Source: Lepidodermella squamata
Taxonomy: Eukaryota > Gastrotricha
NCBI GenBank assembly: GCA_047495785.1
Contig: JBLDXI010000042.1
Location: 4,774,001 to 4,838,000, forward strand
Reading direction: 5' to 3'
DNA length: 64,000 nt
Each line of letters starts with the position of its first letter. The first letter of the stretch is position 1. Below the pieces are notes generated by a model, which saw nothing but the letters and a program-made list of their open reading frames with translations, made no database searches and was not told the DNA's origin. Of this stretch, positions 23,301 through 38,300 are shown one piece after another. The translations under genes and the position numbers were made by a program.

Positions 23301-26300
23301 AACTTGCTGATTCGCCTGTTGCTGGCTGCTCGCCTGCTGCGACTGGTTCGTAGTCGCCGTGCCCGAATAAATGTCAACATGAATCGGGTGGTTGATCGAG
23401 ATCGACGAGGTCTGCGTCTGCGTCTGCGGCGGCTGCTGCCTCGACACGGATGAGTAAGCATGCTCCGAGGCGTTGCGCGTCAACGTCGACGCCGGGGTTC
23501 CGCCGCCGCCGCCGCCGCCGCCGTTCGTCTGCGCCTCCTGCAGCATGAAATACTGCTGCGGGTTGCCGAACTCCGGGTAGCCGCCCTGCCGCCCAACGAT
23601 GAACGGCCCGTCTCGGAATTCCTTGTGCATAGTCGTGGTCTGCTCGGTTTCCTGCTCGCGGACTACCCGCGAGTTGGCCCCGGAGCCGTTGACGATGGTC
23701 GCGGACGCCGAGGCGGAGGCGGAGGCGGCCGGTACCAGCGACACGGCGCCGCTCGTGCCCGAGTCGGCGTTGTTGTTGGGCAGGATGGCGCCGAGCGGTT
23801 GGCGCACGTAGGGTGAGGTTGTCGCCAGGCCGTCGTGAACCGGCACCGAGGGTGACCGCAGCATGGTCGGGAAGCCGGCGATGCCTTGCATAGAGCGCGA
23901 GCGCGACACGGACGACGAGCCGCCGTAGCCGGCCACGTGGCCCGACGAGTCAAGCGTTGCGTAACCGCTCATGCCAGGGGTGAACGGGCGCGCTGGAAAA
24001 AAACGAAAAAATCCTCATAAAATCAGGAAAAAATAACAGAAATCGTTCATCGAAAAACTGAAATAGGGCCAAGTTTCAAATCTTTCGAGTTTGGTGCCAT
24101 TTTTCAAAGTTAGCTCCCTTATGTATTTTGCCCAGGTCCGAAACCAGGAGAGTATACAATTCGGAAAAGTTGAGACCCTTCCGAAAAGTTGAGAATTTGA
24201 AATTTGGTTGAAATTCAAAATTTTGGAAAGGGTTGGAAATTTTGAAATCTTTGAATAAAAACCTCATTAAATCGATCTTCACCGAAAATTAGAATTTCGA
24301 AAGAAATATAATATATTCCTAAAAAATTAAAAAAAGTTGTGTTCTACTGAAAAACGGCTTGGCCGCTCTATCAGCTGAAAGCTGAAATACAAAAAATTAT
24401 ATTTTTTTTGAATATTTATATAATTCCGAGTATTATGAAATATTATCTTCTTATTATTGGAAAAGTGAATAAAAAATTCCGAAAATCCTATTTCACTAGC
24501 TTATGAAAAAGTCATTAATGTTTCCAGTTTTTCAACTTTTCGCCAATTTCAAGAGAATTTCCGAAATAAACCTTATTATTAACGTGTCTTTGATCTTTCC
24601 ATTCTAAATTCGATTCTATGAATTCGATTTTTTCAATTTTTCCTGTTTTATTATAATACCCATTGTTGATATTTGTGTGAATGTACTTACCGAAAGCTTG
24701 CGGCGTAGTTGGTCTCATGAAAGTCTGCTGATCGGGCTCGAGGTTGTGAAGGCCGCGGCCGATCGGCTTCAGCAGCATAATGTCTTCGTACTCTTTATCA
24801 ACGGGCGTCGTCTGAGTCGCATGCGTCTCACGATTCTCCGTCTGAGCACCAGCTTCATTCGTAACTAATTCACGAAAAAAATGGCATAAATCATTAAAAA
24901 ATCAGCAATAAAAAATCGAGGGGATCACACTTCACTCAAGCAAAAATATTCTGGGTATAACATTTTTAGAAAAAATCAGTAGGGTGTTTGAAAAAAATGA
25001 GGGCTTTTTTGTTCTGGGCGGTCTCATGCCTTCAATATTGAGTTCAGCCGTGCTAGCGTTGTGATGGCGAGCGTCCGCGAAATGCGAATGCGACTCGCTA
25101 TACGCCGATTCGCATACTTGAAAAGTCATGCACATGCAGTGAAACGAACAAATTCTAAAAAATTATCATTCAAACTCACTCTTTTTGCGCTTGGTCTCCG
25201 TTGAGACGATGATATGCTTCGTCGTCGTCTCGGTTCGCCGCGTCGCCGGGATGTAGAGCGTGCGCGGCGACGGCAGGTTCTCCGTGCCCATCTGGCTCGA
25301 GTGGATAACCGGCGACAGGCACCTGTTGGGTAAAGCGGAAGAAGAGCCACCAGAGGTAGCGATTAGCACGTGTTTCCCAGCGTTGTTAACGTAATTAGTC
25401 GAGGACGAGGTGGAGCACGGGCTAAATTGCTGGGGCTGGGGGTGGGGTTTCGAGTAGTAGAGCGCCCGCGCGACGCCCGTCACGCTCGGCGGCGTCGACT
25501 CGGGCCTCGCAGCGGTTTTAACGCTATTCAAGCTAAATTGCGTTGTAGGGCGTTTAACGTTAATTAGCCGCGCGTCGCTCGTCAAAATAGTCGCGCTGTC
25601 GGGCGGGACAAAGTGCGCCGATGACGATGATGCGCTTTTATTCGCACCGCCGATTTGGCGCACTTCGACCCCACTCAACGCGCTGCTATTTTTCGTCACG
25701 CTTCGGTGCGTCGAAGATGACGAGTGTGACGAGACGACGCGGTGAGATGAAGATGAAGCCTGCGGCTGGTGGTGGAAAGCTGACGGAGGGGCACACTCGG
25801 CGTACGCGCTCGACGTCGATGCGCTCGTCTCCAGGTGAGACGGCGGGCGGGCGCTGGTCGGACTCGCCAGCGGCATTTTTTCCACCAAACTTTTTTTCGC
25901 AATTAATTAACCAGAAAAATTAAATAAAATTTCCTGTGTGAATGATTCGTTTATAAAATCTAAATACTCGCCTATAATTGAATTAATTTTTTTTTCAGGT
26001 AAAATAGTAGAAATTCGGCACGAGAGAAATGAGCTTATAGGGTGCATGAAAGCCGGCGGCTGTATTATTACTAAACGTGTGTTTTTTGTAACGTGATGGC
26101 GCCAAAAAGTTGCGTCGCGTGTGTTATGATGATGATATAGTTATAATATAGCGCAAATACGCTGTTTGTCATCAGCATCTAAGGCGCCGCCGTGAGCTAG
26201 CTAGCGAAAACACTTGTAAAAAGAGAAGGTATATAATAATGGTGATACTACTATTATTTGTAAGAATTTGTTTGTAAAGAAGTACAACATGTGTTTTGGG

Positions 26301-29300
26301 GGGTGGGTGAAAGCGAGACTTTTTGAATATAAATGAATTATCCTTGTACACAGGTACGTTTAATTCTGCCGACAAGGGCCTATTCTAAATCAGCCAAAAA
26401 AAACATATAATCTCAAGATTTCAAGAAAATAAAAAATCCATCAATTTTTTCCATAAAAAATTCAGTCTAGAAAAATTGCTCATAAAATTTAAAAATAATT
26501 AAGGATGGCTTAATTTCGTATAACAAAAAGTTTCGTGACTAAATTGCGTGAGAATACATTTGAATAAACTGCAATAGAATCTGGTAGAAAAAACAAAACC
26601 CGACACGGAAGGTTTTGCTGACCCCCACTCGTGCGAGCGAGCGGGCGGGAGGGAGAGCGAAGGCGAGGCGAGTGAGAGGCGGCGAAAAATAATAATAATA
26701 TTTACTGGTGCGGGCAGTTTATTGACCACCTTTTCGGCGGATCGCATTATCGCGCGTGCGTAATTACTGGGCCGTGGTCGCCTTATAAGTATAATTTGTT
26801 GGCCGAAAATCAATAATATAGATAGCAGCTCCCGATTCATTACCAGGCGATACGAGTGCGCCCGCCATCTATGCCTCTCTGATAAGTAGTAGGTACCCGT
26901 ATAGTATAACCTACGGGCGCTGGGGTAGAGTTATACACCAACCACTACCCCCACCCGAAAACAGCCAGCCGCCGCTGTTTGTACACGGCATCTGCTTTCG
27001 CTTTGCGATGCTCGAATTCCTGAGCCGAAAAAAGCTGCTGCTGGCTTTTATTAACCTACACGCGCAGGTTTATTATTATATATATACCTATACTCACCTA
27101 AATAATAAAAGCACGCGTTTTTTTCTCTATTAGCGACTCGGCCCGCGGCGGTCGCGGCGTCGCCTTTTGTTATTTGCCAGCGAAGAGATAGAAAAAACAA
27201 GAGATAATACCTAAGGATGAAAGCTGGATACTGATTATTATATAATAATTTTTATTATCGCAAAAACGATCGGTGCGCGCAATCAAAAACGCGTTTATTT
27301 TTCAAGGCATATACATACACATACACATATAGCCAGGTGCCACTAATAATGGCCTGGAACATGCGCCGGCTATTTTGCTAAAGGTTAGGGTATATGTAAT
27401 ATGCCAGAATTTTTTCGGGCGTATGTACGAGCGATGAGTTTATTGTTGTTTATTGTGCGACGAGTCGTGTCAGTGGGTATGATATAAGTATAGTATATCA
27501 AGGTAGAGGGAAGGTATGTATGTACGAATGATAACCGAGCGAAACGCGCGGCCTTGTCAACAACATGAGCGCAAATAGGCATGCGACGTCCTGAATGCTG
27601 TAAAAAGTGTCAGTCGCATGTCTCTCGGTGTCGGTCACAATGAAATTTTTTCACTTGATGTGTGTCGAGTATTATAGGTAGGTAATATATTACGCTGTAA
27701 TAGAGCGTAAATTATTATTAATATTATTATTATTTTTATTATTATTTGTTAGACTATAAGTGTGTATGTGAGTTTGGTCATCGCTCACGCGCATCGTACC
27801 TATCCTGGCGCTGAGTAGCAGTTTCGACGACGGGCGTAAACGCCGAGATGCCGAGTCTTCACATAATATGAAATAAGGAAAGCCGTAGTACTGGTTTTCT
27901 TTCAATCATCAAAAATACGGGAAACCTGGGGAGAGGTAGCAACAGGGTTCGCTTTCTAGGGACCACTAGAGAAGCTGAGTTTTGCATTTCAAAAGTAGGA
28001 AATAATCGAAACCGGAAATCGAATTAAGCCACAATAATCGGAAAATTAATCGGTGAATTTTACAAATTAAAGATAATAAAAAATCAATTTATGAGAAAAA
28101 TAAATCCCACGATTTTTTTATAAAGTAAATAACTTATAACTTATCAGTAAATAACTTCCATTTGACCCCAAAAAACGTAAAAATTTAGCTTATAACTGGA
28201 AAAATTTCAAGGAATTTGTAAAAGTTTCATTTTCTGGATAAATCAAGGGCCGAAAACGGTTTTCAAAAATTATGAATTTTTCGAAAAAGTCTTCAAATTT
28301 TCCATTTCGGTTGCAGAAACTTGGATTTCTTGAAATTCAGAGCGCAAATAGTTGGAAAATGGGATTATAGCGAAAACTAAAATCAAGTCCATCCCTATTA
28401 TTTTCTGTTTTCTAACGATTCCCAACTCGAAAAGGTATTTCCCATGAATTATTTCTGAATAAATCTAAAAAATTCTGACAAAAAATGGAGAATTTCAACG
28501 GTGCATGCTATTGAAATTTCGAATTTTTTCAATGCAAATAATTCCCAATTTAATCCCAAGAGATTAATTTCAATAAAATAATTTACTGCTAATTAAATTT
28601 CCCCAATTAAAAATGTCCGCAAATTTTCGAAAATGTATCAAGTTAATGTTTCAACCTTCTGAAATGCAAAACTCAAGCTGGGACGCCAAAGGTTCACTAA
28701 AATGGGTCTCAAGGAGAGAAAATTCGAAAAATTGCCGAAAATTATAACAACTCACTTTTGCCCATTTGAAGTGACGGTCGTTTGAACAGCATGCTGGTGC
28801 AGTTTGTTAACAGCGCCATTCGCCTGCACAACAACAGCCGGAGCACCCGTCTGGCGCCCGGCGACCGGGCCAGGCGTCGTCGACCGCCACGGGTGCGCCC
28901 TGTCCGTGATGGACATCATCGCCGACGAGGTCGACTGGCTGCGTTGCAGCGGCGCCGTCGACGCCTCCCCAACTGACACCCGCTGCACGACAGCCTGGGG
29001 CGTCGCCGGGCTCACCGGAGCACCCGACACCCCGCGCACGAATTCTTGCCGCGACGCCGTTTTCACGTGATACTCATGCTTATTCACCGCGTTCTCGCGC
29101 GACTGCGGCGTCACGGTCACGGTGTACGTGACCGGCTTCGGCGGCTGGTTCGGCGTCGGCGACCCGACGCTGCTCAACCGTGACGCCGAGGCGGCGACAA
29201 CGTTGCTCGGGGTGCGCCGCGACTCGACGGAAATCGTCGACTGGTTATCGACCTGCGTTGTCGAGGTCGATTTTTTAACTAGCCTATCCAGCGCTGAGTT

Positions 29301-32300
29301 GATGGTTCGGAAGTAGTCAGCCGTGGCGGAGGCCTTCTCGTCGACGACGCCGTGGTCGATCGACTGGTTTGCGGCGCCCATTTCGGACACGGACCGGCTC
29401 TTCGCGTAGATGGACGTCATCGGCTGCTGTTCGGTTTTGCGCAGTTTCGACGTTGTTGTCGTTGTCGTCACGCTTGAGTGAGATTGCGATTGCGACTGCG
29501 AAATCAGGCCCTTCAGCTCGGCGACGACTTGCTTCTCGCCCTCGTGGCGGCGCAACCAGTCGGCGCCTTCGCGTTTTGCGATGAGTTTCAGTTGTTGCTG
29601 CTCGAGCCACGATGACGGGGCCTCGGCGCCGGCAGGGCGCACGGGTGCTGAGCCGCCGGAGGTCTGGTCGCTCAGCTGACTGCGAGCCGATCTCGCATCT
29701 TGCATAGAAATTCCAACTTGGTACGGAAGGCGGTCAGGCATCCTAAAAAAATCGGAAAATTATTACATTAGCTATATATAGGAACAACAAATTTTTCAAA
29801 AAAAATTCAAAAATTTCACTAGAATCGAATTTTTTTGTCCGAAACTAGAAAAATCATCAACCGAAAACGGATCCGATTTGTGGATTTTTGGGAATTTGAA
29901 GAAAATTTAGGCAAAAATGCAGATAAATAACCATGAAATTCCTCGAGATAAATTTTCCGTTAAAAATTGAATCATCTCGATATACCGAAAACTATTCGAA
30001 AATCAAAAAATTTTGTTTTCAAGTTTTGAAAGTTGGTTCCGCTTGAGTATATTACGGATAGAAAAATTAGAATATTCTGGACAAATTCCCGTTCAATTTT
30101 TCAAATTTTTTGAACGAATTCTGAAAAATGTTGAAAAGCTACTCAGCTTCTCAACTTACTCAACTACAAGTACTCAACTTCTCAACTCAACTTCAAGTAT
30201 TCGGAGGCCTGAACGCAAATAAAAAATCAGAAAAAAATCGATTGAAAAATGATATAAAAAATTGAAAGAAAATGCCTGATAACAGCAAAATAAATAAAGT
30301 CTAAAATCATTAAGAAATTGAACATTTTGATCGGTAAATAACGTGAATGTTCTCGAACTACAGAGACCACAGTGCAGAGACTTGCTATTGCTCACCTTAA
30401 ATGAAAGATTGGCGATGAGTCGACTATTGCCAAAGGTTAATTCAAACAAGAACAAAAAGCCGCACAGAATATTTACTTCATGAGTCATCTCTCAAAATAA
30501 ACACGCTCATAATATGTTCAAACATAGAATAAGGCTTATCGAGTGCCAAGATATTTTTTGCATAAAAAAATCATGAAAATTAATTTGATTATTTGGAAAA
30601 TAATTTTGATTAATTATTCGATTATTAAACTAGAAAATCAATTATTTCTTACATTTGTTTTTCCTCGGTAACGATGAGTCGTTTCTGCGTCGAAGAATTT
30701 GTCCTCAGTGATGAATTGTTCTCGGCGGCGAATTCTACAGCAGCAGCAGCGAACGTAAATAGGAGACAAATATACGAAACAGAAATTAGAAGCCGGCTTA
30801 AATAAAATTAGAGCAGGTATTTTTTTTTACGATTTTTCCGTAAAAAACGATGCATGTTAATGAATATAATAATAATAATCACGTGGTTATTAGAAAAACC
30901 AGCCGTATAAGAAGTTTTGTTAATCAATCATTCAAACAATCGAAAGTTTGTTCATTACTACTTCTACTAGTGTTAGGTAGATATATGTTATTTTCTGTAC
31001 GCCGAACAAGCGGGGGCGTACATGGCACGCCAAATAAAACCGGTTATTGTTGTTATTATTTTATATAAATTGCAGGTTGTGTATGTTGGGTTGAAATTAC
31101 CTGTTCCGCGGCTCTGAGACCGCTGCGGCTGGTTATCGGCTGTTAATTCAAACACGATTTTGTTTTTAATAAAAATGTGAGCAATCGAGACAAGCAACGT
31201 CAACAACGTGTTTAAAGGCAGAAGAGGTAAAAAAAAGACAAAAAAACTCGAATTTCAATTCGTATCTATCTACTTTCAACCGTTGGGTTCAGCAAAAAAT
31301 TGCTCCTGGGTCTCAAACATTCACATTTACAGCTGCTTTGGGCAGTCTATTCCACTGATTTAGAAGGTAGAGGATCGAAATTGGAAATAACTCAAAATCC
31401 CGAGCCCAATTGTCCCTAACACGGAACCATTTTCAACATGTTATCCAATTTAAGAATAATTTGCTTGTGGTGAATAGAATTTTGTTCCGCATCAATAAAT
31501 TCTGGACTTCCCAGTCCAAAACTTCCGAAAATTGCATAAAATGTTATGCAGCATTCAAATTTAATATCCAGTATTTATTGGGAATTCTCGTCGATTTCTA
31601 TAATTTTTACTTTACTTCTCCAAGTTGGAGCCTCCAATATGCTCTTGGCCACATGGCGCCTTAAAATTGATAGTTGATCGCAAAAATGAACGGAAAATCA
31701 GGTAAAAACAATGAGATTCGATCGAGCAATTCTCTGCATAGAAGATATTGAAATTTAGCCACCCAACTCAGCTACGTAAACCTTGGGAATAATCTAACGT
31801 TTGAAGCCTATCGATCCAAAATTCTTAAATTTACAAAATAAAAAATTCGATGAATAAATTTCAAAATTCGATTTTAACATGAAATAATGAAACAAAATTG
31901 AAATGAAGTCATCATTTTTTGAAAATTTCAACGCAGATTCCCATCCTAAATCGAAGTAAAAACAAAGGAAAGAATAATTCCGATTCAATTTGAGATATCA
32001 AAATTAAGTAGTTTCAACTTATAATTATTGAGAATCGGTCCCGAAACTTAGAAAAACTGAAAATCTAGGAAATTCTGCACAAGAATTTTTCAATATACAA
32101 ATGGGGAAAAATTAGAGCGATCCTTTATCTAGCTCAAAATCTAAGAAATAGGAATAAGAAATAAATTCCATAGAATAGGAACTTTTTTCCCACTCAGTGA
32201 ATGTTGAACCCAGGAACAAGATTCGCTTTTCGAATTCTCAAAACTCTAGAAAAACTCGAGCGATCGAGTGGCAGATTCTTTTTTGTGACTTACTGAGCAA

Positions 32301-35300
32301 CTGGCCGAGAACTTGGTCGAGTTCGGCCGTAGCCTGCGAAGAAGAAGCAGCAGTAGGCTGTAGAACGACGCCGGACGACGCCGCGAGTCGCTGCAGCGGG
32401 CCCTGCTTCGTCGTCGTCGCCGTGTGCGTCCGCGTCACGTGCACGTAGTCGAAATTGGCGCCGCGCTGCGCCTCCGTCGTCACCACCGTCGACGACTGGG
32501 CGCCGCCGCCGAGGCTGCCCGGCAGCGGCGTGTACGTTGTCGTTTCAACGGCCGTGTTCGTAGCGACGGGCGAACGAACTCGCGACGCCGTGGCCATGCT
32601 TGCTGCTGCTGCGTTGTTAGAACTTGTAAATACGCTGTTGTTATCGGCGGCCGAAGACGCGAGGCTTTCGTAAGAGTTGCGCCGAATCAACGAGTCGTGC
32701 CCGTACTCGATCGGGTAGCGCGTTTCAACCGGGCTCTGCGTGCCTATAATCAAAAAATAGGAAAAATTCAATTTCAACCATACAAAATTAAAGGTGGATG
32801 AACAAGATAAAGCGGAGAATGGGGTGATTTTTTACGAGAAATTGCAAAATATTTCCGAAAAATTAAGCCGTGAAATAAAAATAATGATAAATGTCCCATG
32901 ATAGCGCAAATTTGGTACGCATTAGCTAAAACACTATCGAATTGCTAGAATCCTGTAGAATTCTGATATTCAACACTCTTCATTATAATATTGAATGACT
33001 TATTGCTTTATCATACCAAAGAATTACCGAAAAATTAATAGAATAATGCCCCGGAAATGCCAAGACTTGAATGTGGAAAACTGATGTGAAAAAACGTCGA
33101 AAATCGTTTATTTTGGGTTGATCTGCATTTCGATCTTGATTTAACTGGATCTTACAGCTCAAAAAACTTCAAATTATTAAGCTTATGCAAATTTCACACA
33201 AATTTTCTCAGAAATATCGCAAATAATCGCAAAATGTTTGTTCAGCTGGATAGCAGTCAAAATTCAACAGGATGAGTCAGAATATCAACGAAATCGTAAA
33301 TTTTAATAAGCATTGGAACTTAAAAATGCAAACGTCAGAGTTTTGCTTTAATAAACCCTTTTCGCGGGGAATTTCGATGCGTTATCTCAACCTCATTCTA
33401 AATTTAATCAGCCGTGCAAAAATCGAATTTTCCAATTTCAAGCCAAATGAAGGTTTTAGTCGGAACATCAACGCTTCTTTGCTTTTCTCCTATCAGTTAC
33501 TTTCAATAGAAGTTTGAAGTCAATTCAAATCTAGCAGGCAAAATAGCAGAGAGATATCGATTTCTGCGATTGAAAAAAATCAATAGAATATGAAATCGAT
33601 AGTATTCAAAAAATAAACGGAATAGCGGAACTCAGGTTTCAGATTCTTGTAGGCGACATCGAAACGTCACATTCCTCGAATGGGGATTGAAAAATTCGTC
33701 AACTTGACGGAACTATGAACTCGCAAAATCTTCCCGCTACGAAAGGGACGAGGATTCAAGCGTTTAGAAAATCGGTTTAAAGCGCTTCTTTGAATTTTCG
33801 TGCTTAATCAAGGATATTTCTGAAAATTGATTCAAATTATAAGATCTATATTCTATCCAGTATTATAAAGAAATTTGCTATACTTAAAAGTTTAAAAATT
33901 AAAGAAGCAAATTCGAACTTCGGTGTGGAAATGTCCCAAAATAATCGGATAAATTCGAGCTGTCACATTAAAATTAGATTTGAGATGGGAGAGAAAAAAC
34001 CGGCCTAGATCGTTAATGGAGAATTTGCACCGACAAATTCGCATTAAGAAAATCGAGTTGCGATAGTTCCAGGCTGTGGCGCGCAACAACAACAGTTTAC
34101 GCGCGGTGCAACACAGGCGCGATAATAACAAAACAGGTATCGAAAAAGCGGGGGTGGTTTATTCGGAGGCAAAGAAAAAACCCGCCAGAGTTCAACCCCA
34201 CCGCACAAGTAGTAGTAGTAGTGAGTGGTTCAATTTTGCAACATTTATTGCAGCGCAACAGCAACAAGCCGTGATTTATTGCCCGGGTTGCTGCGCGTGC
34301 TAAGGCTATTTATAAACCCGAGATGATGCTAGATGAATGCTGAGATATACGGATGGCTGCCTGGCTTCTGCTGCTGTACCCGCGCGCAGGCGAAACAACC
34401 GGCGTGCGCTGCTGCTACTTCTTTCTACTTGGTACGATATGATAGCCGGCGCGCTGCTACACCGGGCGCGTGTTTACGGCCCTGAAACGCGTGCGCATCT
34501 CTCGAGCTGTCTCGGCATCATCGTCCGCCCGCCGAATTACATATTATTATATAAGCACAATAGAGCGCGCATTACATCACCAAGTACTACCTCCAAGTCG
34601 TTGTGGTAGTAGTGGTAGTAAAAACGCCCATCTTCATTTATCTACCATCTACCTAGGGCCGTGCCCTCGCGTTTTAAGGTGGGTCCGGTTTTATTGTTAT
34701 TGCAACGCGGCCGTGTATAGCAATTACGGTGCGATGGGTTAATCTGGCCAGCGTGACTCATCGCCCGGCCTTATCTCATAGCCTATTTGTAGCCGATATC
34801 GAATGTGTTGTTTACTACTACGGCAGAGGCCGCATTCATTAGCTGCTTGACCCACCCGCTGGCTAAAAATCATCACGATCGATGAATGAAAGATCGAAAA
34901 TAACGCCTGTTTCGTATATAGGATAAACATCATGACCTATTTCTGGGGGTATTTTAAGGTAATAACAATAAAAAATAGCTTAGCCCGGCTGAAATGCGCA
35001 CGAGGTGGATGTGGCCTTATCGTATTATTATTATATTGCCTGTCGTAAAACCGAGAGAAAAGAGAAGAGAAGAAGAAGAATAAGTGTAATCAGGTGCTGA
35101 CCTATAAAACACGCGCATGCACACACAAACAAGGCGGCGCTAATTAATGCTCTAAAACGCTGGCGGCATGTTAAAAATCGCACGGGATCGATGCTTATAA
35201 GACCCGGAAAGACGGATGTTTTAGGTATTCCGAGAAAAAAACAAGAAAATTCAGAGAAAATCCAAAAAATTCACCTTCAACTCGAACCGTCAAGTTTAAG

Positions 35301-38300
35301 GAAGATTTAGCAGGCTCAGTTATTTTTGAGGGCTACCAACAAATTCGAGCTATTGATTGGTTCAGGGGCGACTTTCTCAAGCTCCATCTACATTTTTCGG
35401 GTTGTTTTGAAAATACCTATTCATAAATCACATGTATAGCCCAATTGGAACATTCACCTCACGAATATTTTCAGAAATTACTCTTGGCGCGGTTGGAAAT
35501 CGCAAAAATATATAGAATTTTTAGGTTTTTTTCGATTTTTCTAAAAATTTAAATTACAGTTTTTCAATACAAATTTAATTTTGAAATTCATATAAATGCA
35601 AATTGACGACCCAAAATGCTACCCTTGCAAGAAGTCCCAGCCTTTCTAATTTTAAAGGTAATTAAAAAAATTGATAATTTTTAATTTGAAAATTGCTGAT
35701 TAAAAAGTGGGACACTAGCTGTTTTTGGTCATTTCCTGGACGCCTCAGTACGCAAAAAATTCACAAAATTATTCCAGAAAATTGCTATTGAAATTTATCA
35801 CAGCAACATGCACATATGTTGAGTTAAGCTAATTAAATAAAGAAACGAAAAATTATATTAAAAATTATATAAAATTCCTTAATTTAAAAAATTCCAATTT
35901 AAATTTAATTAATTCTAAAAAAATTGCGAAAAATCCGCATACGGCTCTGATTAGGCGACTGCTGCGCTATGCTAGACGACGAAGCCGAGTCGGGTATAAC
36001 CATTAAGGGCGGTAAAAAACGGGTATTTTCCGACCCGGATGCAACTAGGCCGTAACGCAGGCCGTCGTGCGCCGACCGTGACGGCCGCCACCGGCCCGCA
36101 TACCGGTTCGCAATACCGACACTGGACCGACTACGGCGGGCGGTTGGCACGGTAGCCGGGGCGACGTGTTCCGGTATCTGCGGCGCCGTGTAGTTGTCGT
36201 AAAACGTGTTCGCCGACGCCGAGTGAACGGGAGGCGGTTGCAGGGTGTCTGCATCACCGGCCTCGCTAGGCTCCGGCGTGATGACGTTGCCCGTGACCGG
36301 GTCGAACTTGATCTCGGTGTCTTCGCTGAACTCGGGCGACGCGGCGCGGCCGACCTCGCTGATGCAGTCCAGGAAGCACGTCATTGCCTATTTCATCCGC
36401 TACTAATTTTTCAGCATTTTTGCAGGCAGCTAGAGGTAGCCACAGCTGCTTGTTGTCGTCACGCGATGCATCGCCGTCGCCATGGCAACGCGCCTCGCGT
36501 GCATCGCAGATCAAGTACGCGGTTGTGGTTTGTGGTTGTAGAACAGGGGCGGAAATTTAAACCGCAACGAAAACGAACGTTTTGGCCTATAGGCGCCGGA
36601 TACTTACAACTACTGGCAAGGCAGTGAAGTTTTTTTCCGTCGCCGATTTTGTGATTGATTAGCGGCGGCGCGTTTACAAATCGGCGCAAACAACGCGCCG
36701 AGTGGAGCGCGCGGCAACTTCAGCCGCGCGGCGTGACGAATAAACGAGCGGAAAAACTACTACTACTACTAGTAGTAGTTTTTTCCTCCTTCTCTTCTTT
36801 TTTTTTATTAAGTGAGCGAAAACTTGGGTCGCACGCACGCGCGCGTTCTCGGTGTCCTTGGGGAGCGGCCGGCGCCGGCGCCCAACGAGGCTTGCTTTTA
36901 CTAATGAGCCGATTATCTATCCATCTAAGATGCGTAGAAATGGAGGCTTATTACTTATCATCATCTGTATTGTCGTCCTCTGCCCTATACAGAACCTGAT
37001 GATAACTGAATGCTGATTTTTACTGACCTAATTTTTTTTACGCAGAGACATTTTTTTCTGGGGCGAGTCAATTTGCGTTAACAATGGACGAATTTAGTAT
37101 ATTGTTCTAGTATTCTAGTTTTTTTCTAAAAAATAATTATTAAATTAATATACCACCATTGTTTAATTAACTAGAACGCAGAATTTAAAAAATGCTTAAT
37201 TCAAGTTTTAATATGAATAATAATTAGTTTTCGGAAATACCATGCAAAAATGAGTAAAATAGCGGAAACGACAGGGAATCGGGAGAAGAAATAGGTCTGA
37301 GGTCTGATTAACTTACCGACGAGTTGTTGCGGCGATGGTGAGAAAACAAGCTCGAGCTGGAAGTCAGGCGGCAACTGCGGGTCTGTTAAAAATTGAAAAA
37401 TACATGAAACATGGAAATTTTTGAAGTGGAATAAGCTTGAAAATATTGAAAAAATTCAGTTTTGATTTAATTAAATAGGTAACTCTAATAACTTTGTCCC
37501 TGATAATTTCGGAATTCAGGGGAAAATGATAATGATATTTTTGGGGATTTTTCACACATATAATGCACGTTAAGCAATGGCATTGACAGAGTTTCGTCCG
37601 AATTTTGATGTTTTAATGAGAAAATAATCACTAGGGAGCTCCAAATGTAATTTTAACTCAAAAACTAAGGGATTGTTTACCAGAAAAATACTTTGTTCTG
37701 AATTTAAGGACATTATACAGTTCGATCGAATACAATTTCAACTTTTTTTGAAATTTCAAATGTGATTTTTGGGCGAGCCAAGGGAAACCCTAAATTGAGG
37801 GTTCCAAAACTAGGTAGTCCCAAGGTAGTTCGTTCGATTTTATAGGTTCCTACGATCTTTCTTATTATCGATTTTAAATATCAGTGATTTTATCGTTCCA
37901 TACGAATTATTGAATTAACAATCTAAAATATTCCCGATGGTACCTGTAGTTCCAATTAATAAATCTCACAAGAGAATAGGCGGAAATCACCAATAATCAA
38001 AAAATTAAATGCAGGACGCTGAAATTTCTTGATGGAACCTTAATTTTGGTGATGCAAATATCAAGACCCCGATTTTTTCCGATTATTTTTCCCGATTTCA
38101 AGAAAAGGAATCAATTTTAGATTTCTTGAATTCTCATAAAACTAAATAATTTCCAGTGACAAATCAAACTTTGAATTTAGTTCCCAATAATATAAGGTCA
38201 ATCCATAATGCTCACTTTTCGAAGCATGATCCAAGTCGATGCGCTTGAATGAGAGATTAGTCGCCGTAAAAGCCGCCATGTGAATCTGACAGTTGAACAG

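Noticed and set aside
23460-23816. 118-codon plus-strand frame opposite a tensin exon
   Set aside because: Arg/Gly-rich shadow of the real minus-strand Ser/Gln-rich coding exon.
36045-36514. Alternative frame through the tensin exon that would repair the phase with the C2 exon
   Set aside because: It reads Arg/Pro/Ser-rich nonsense and stops at 36045, while the other frame is normal protein and joins the next exon in phase.
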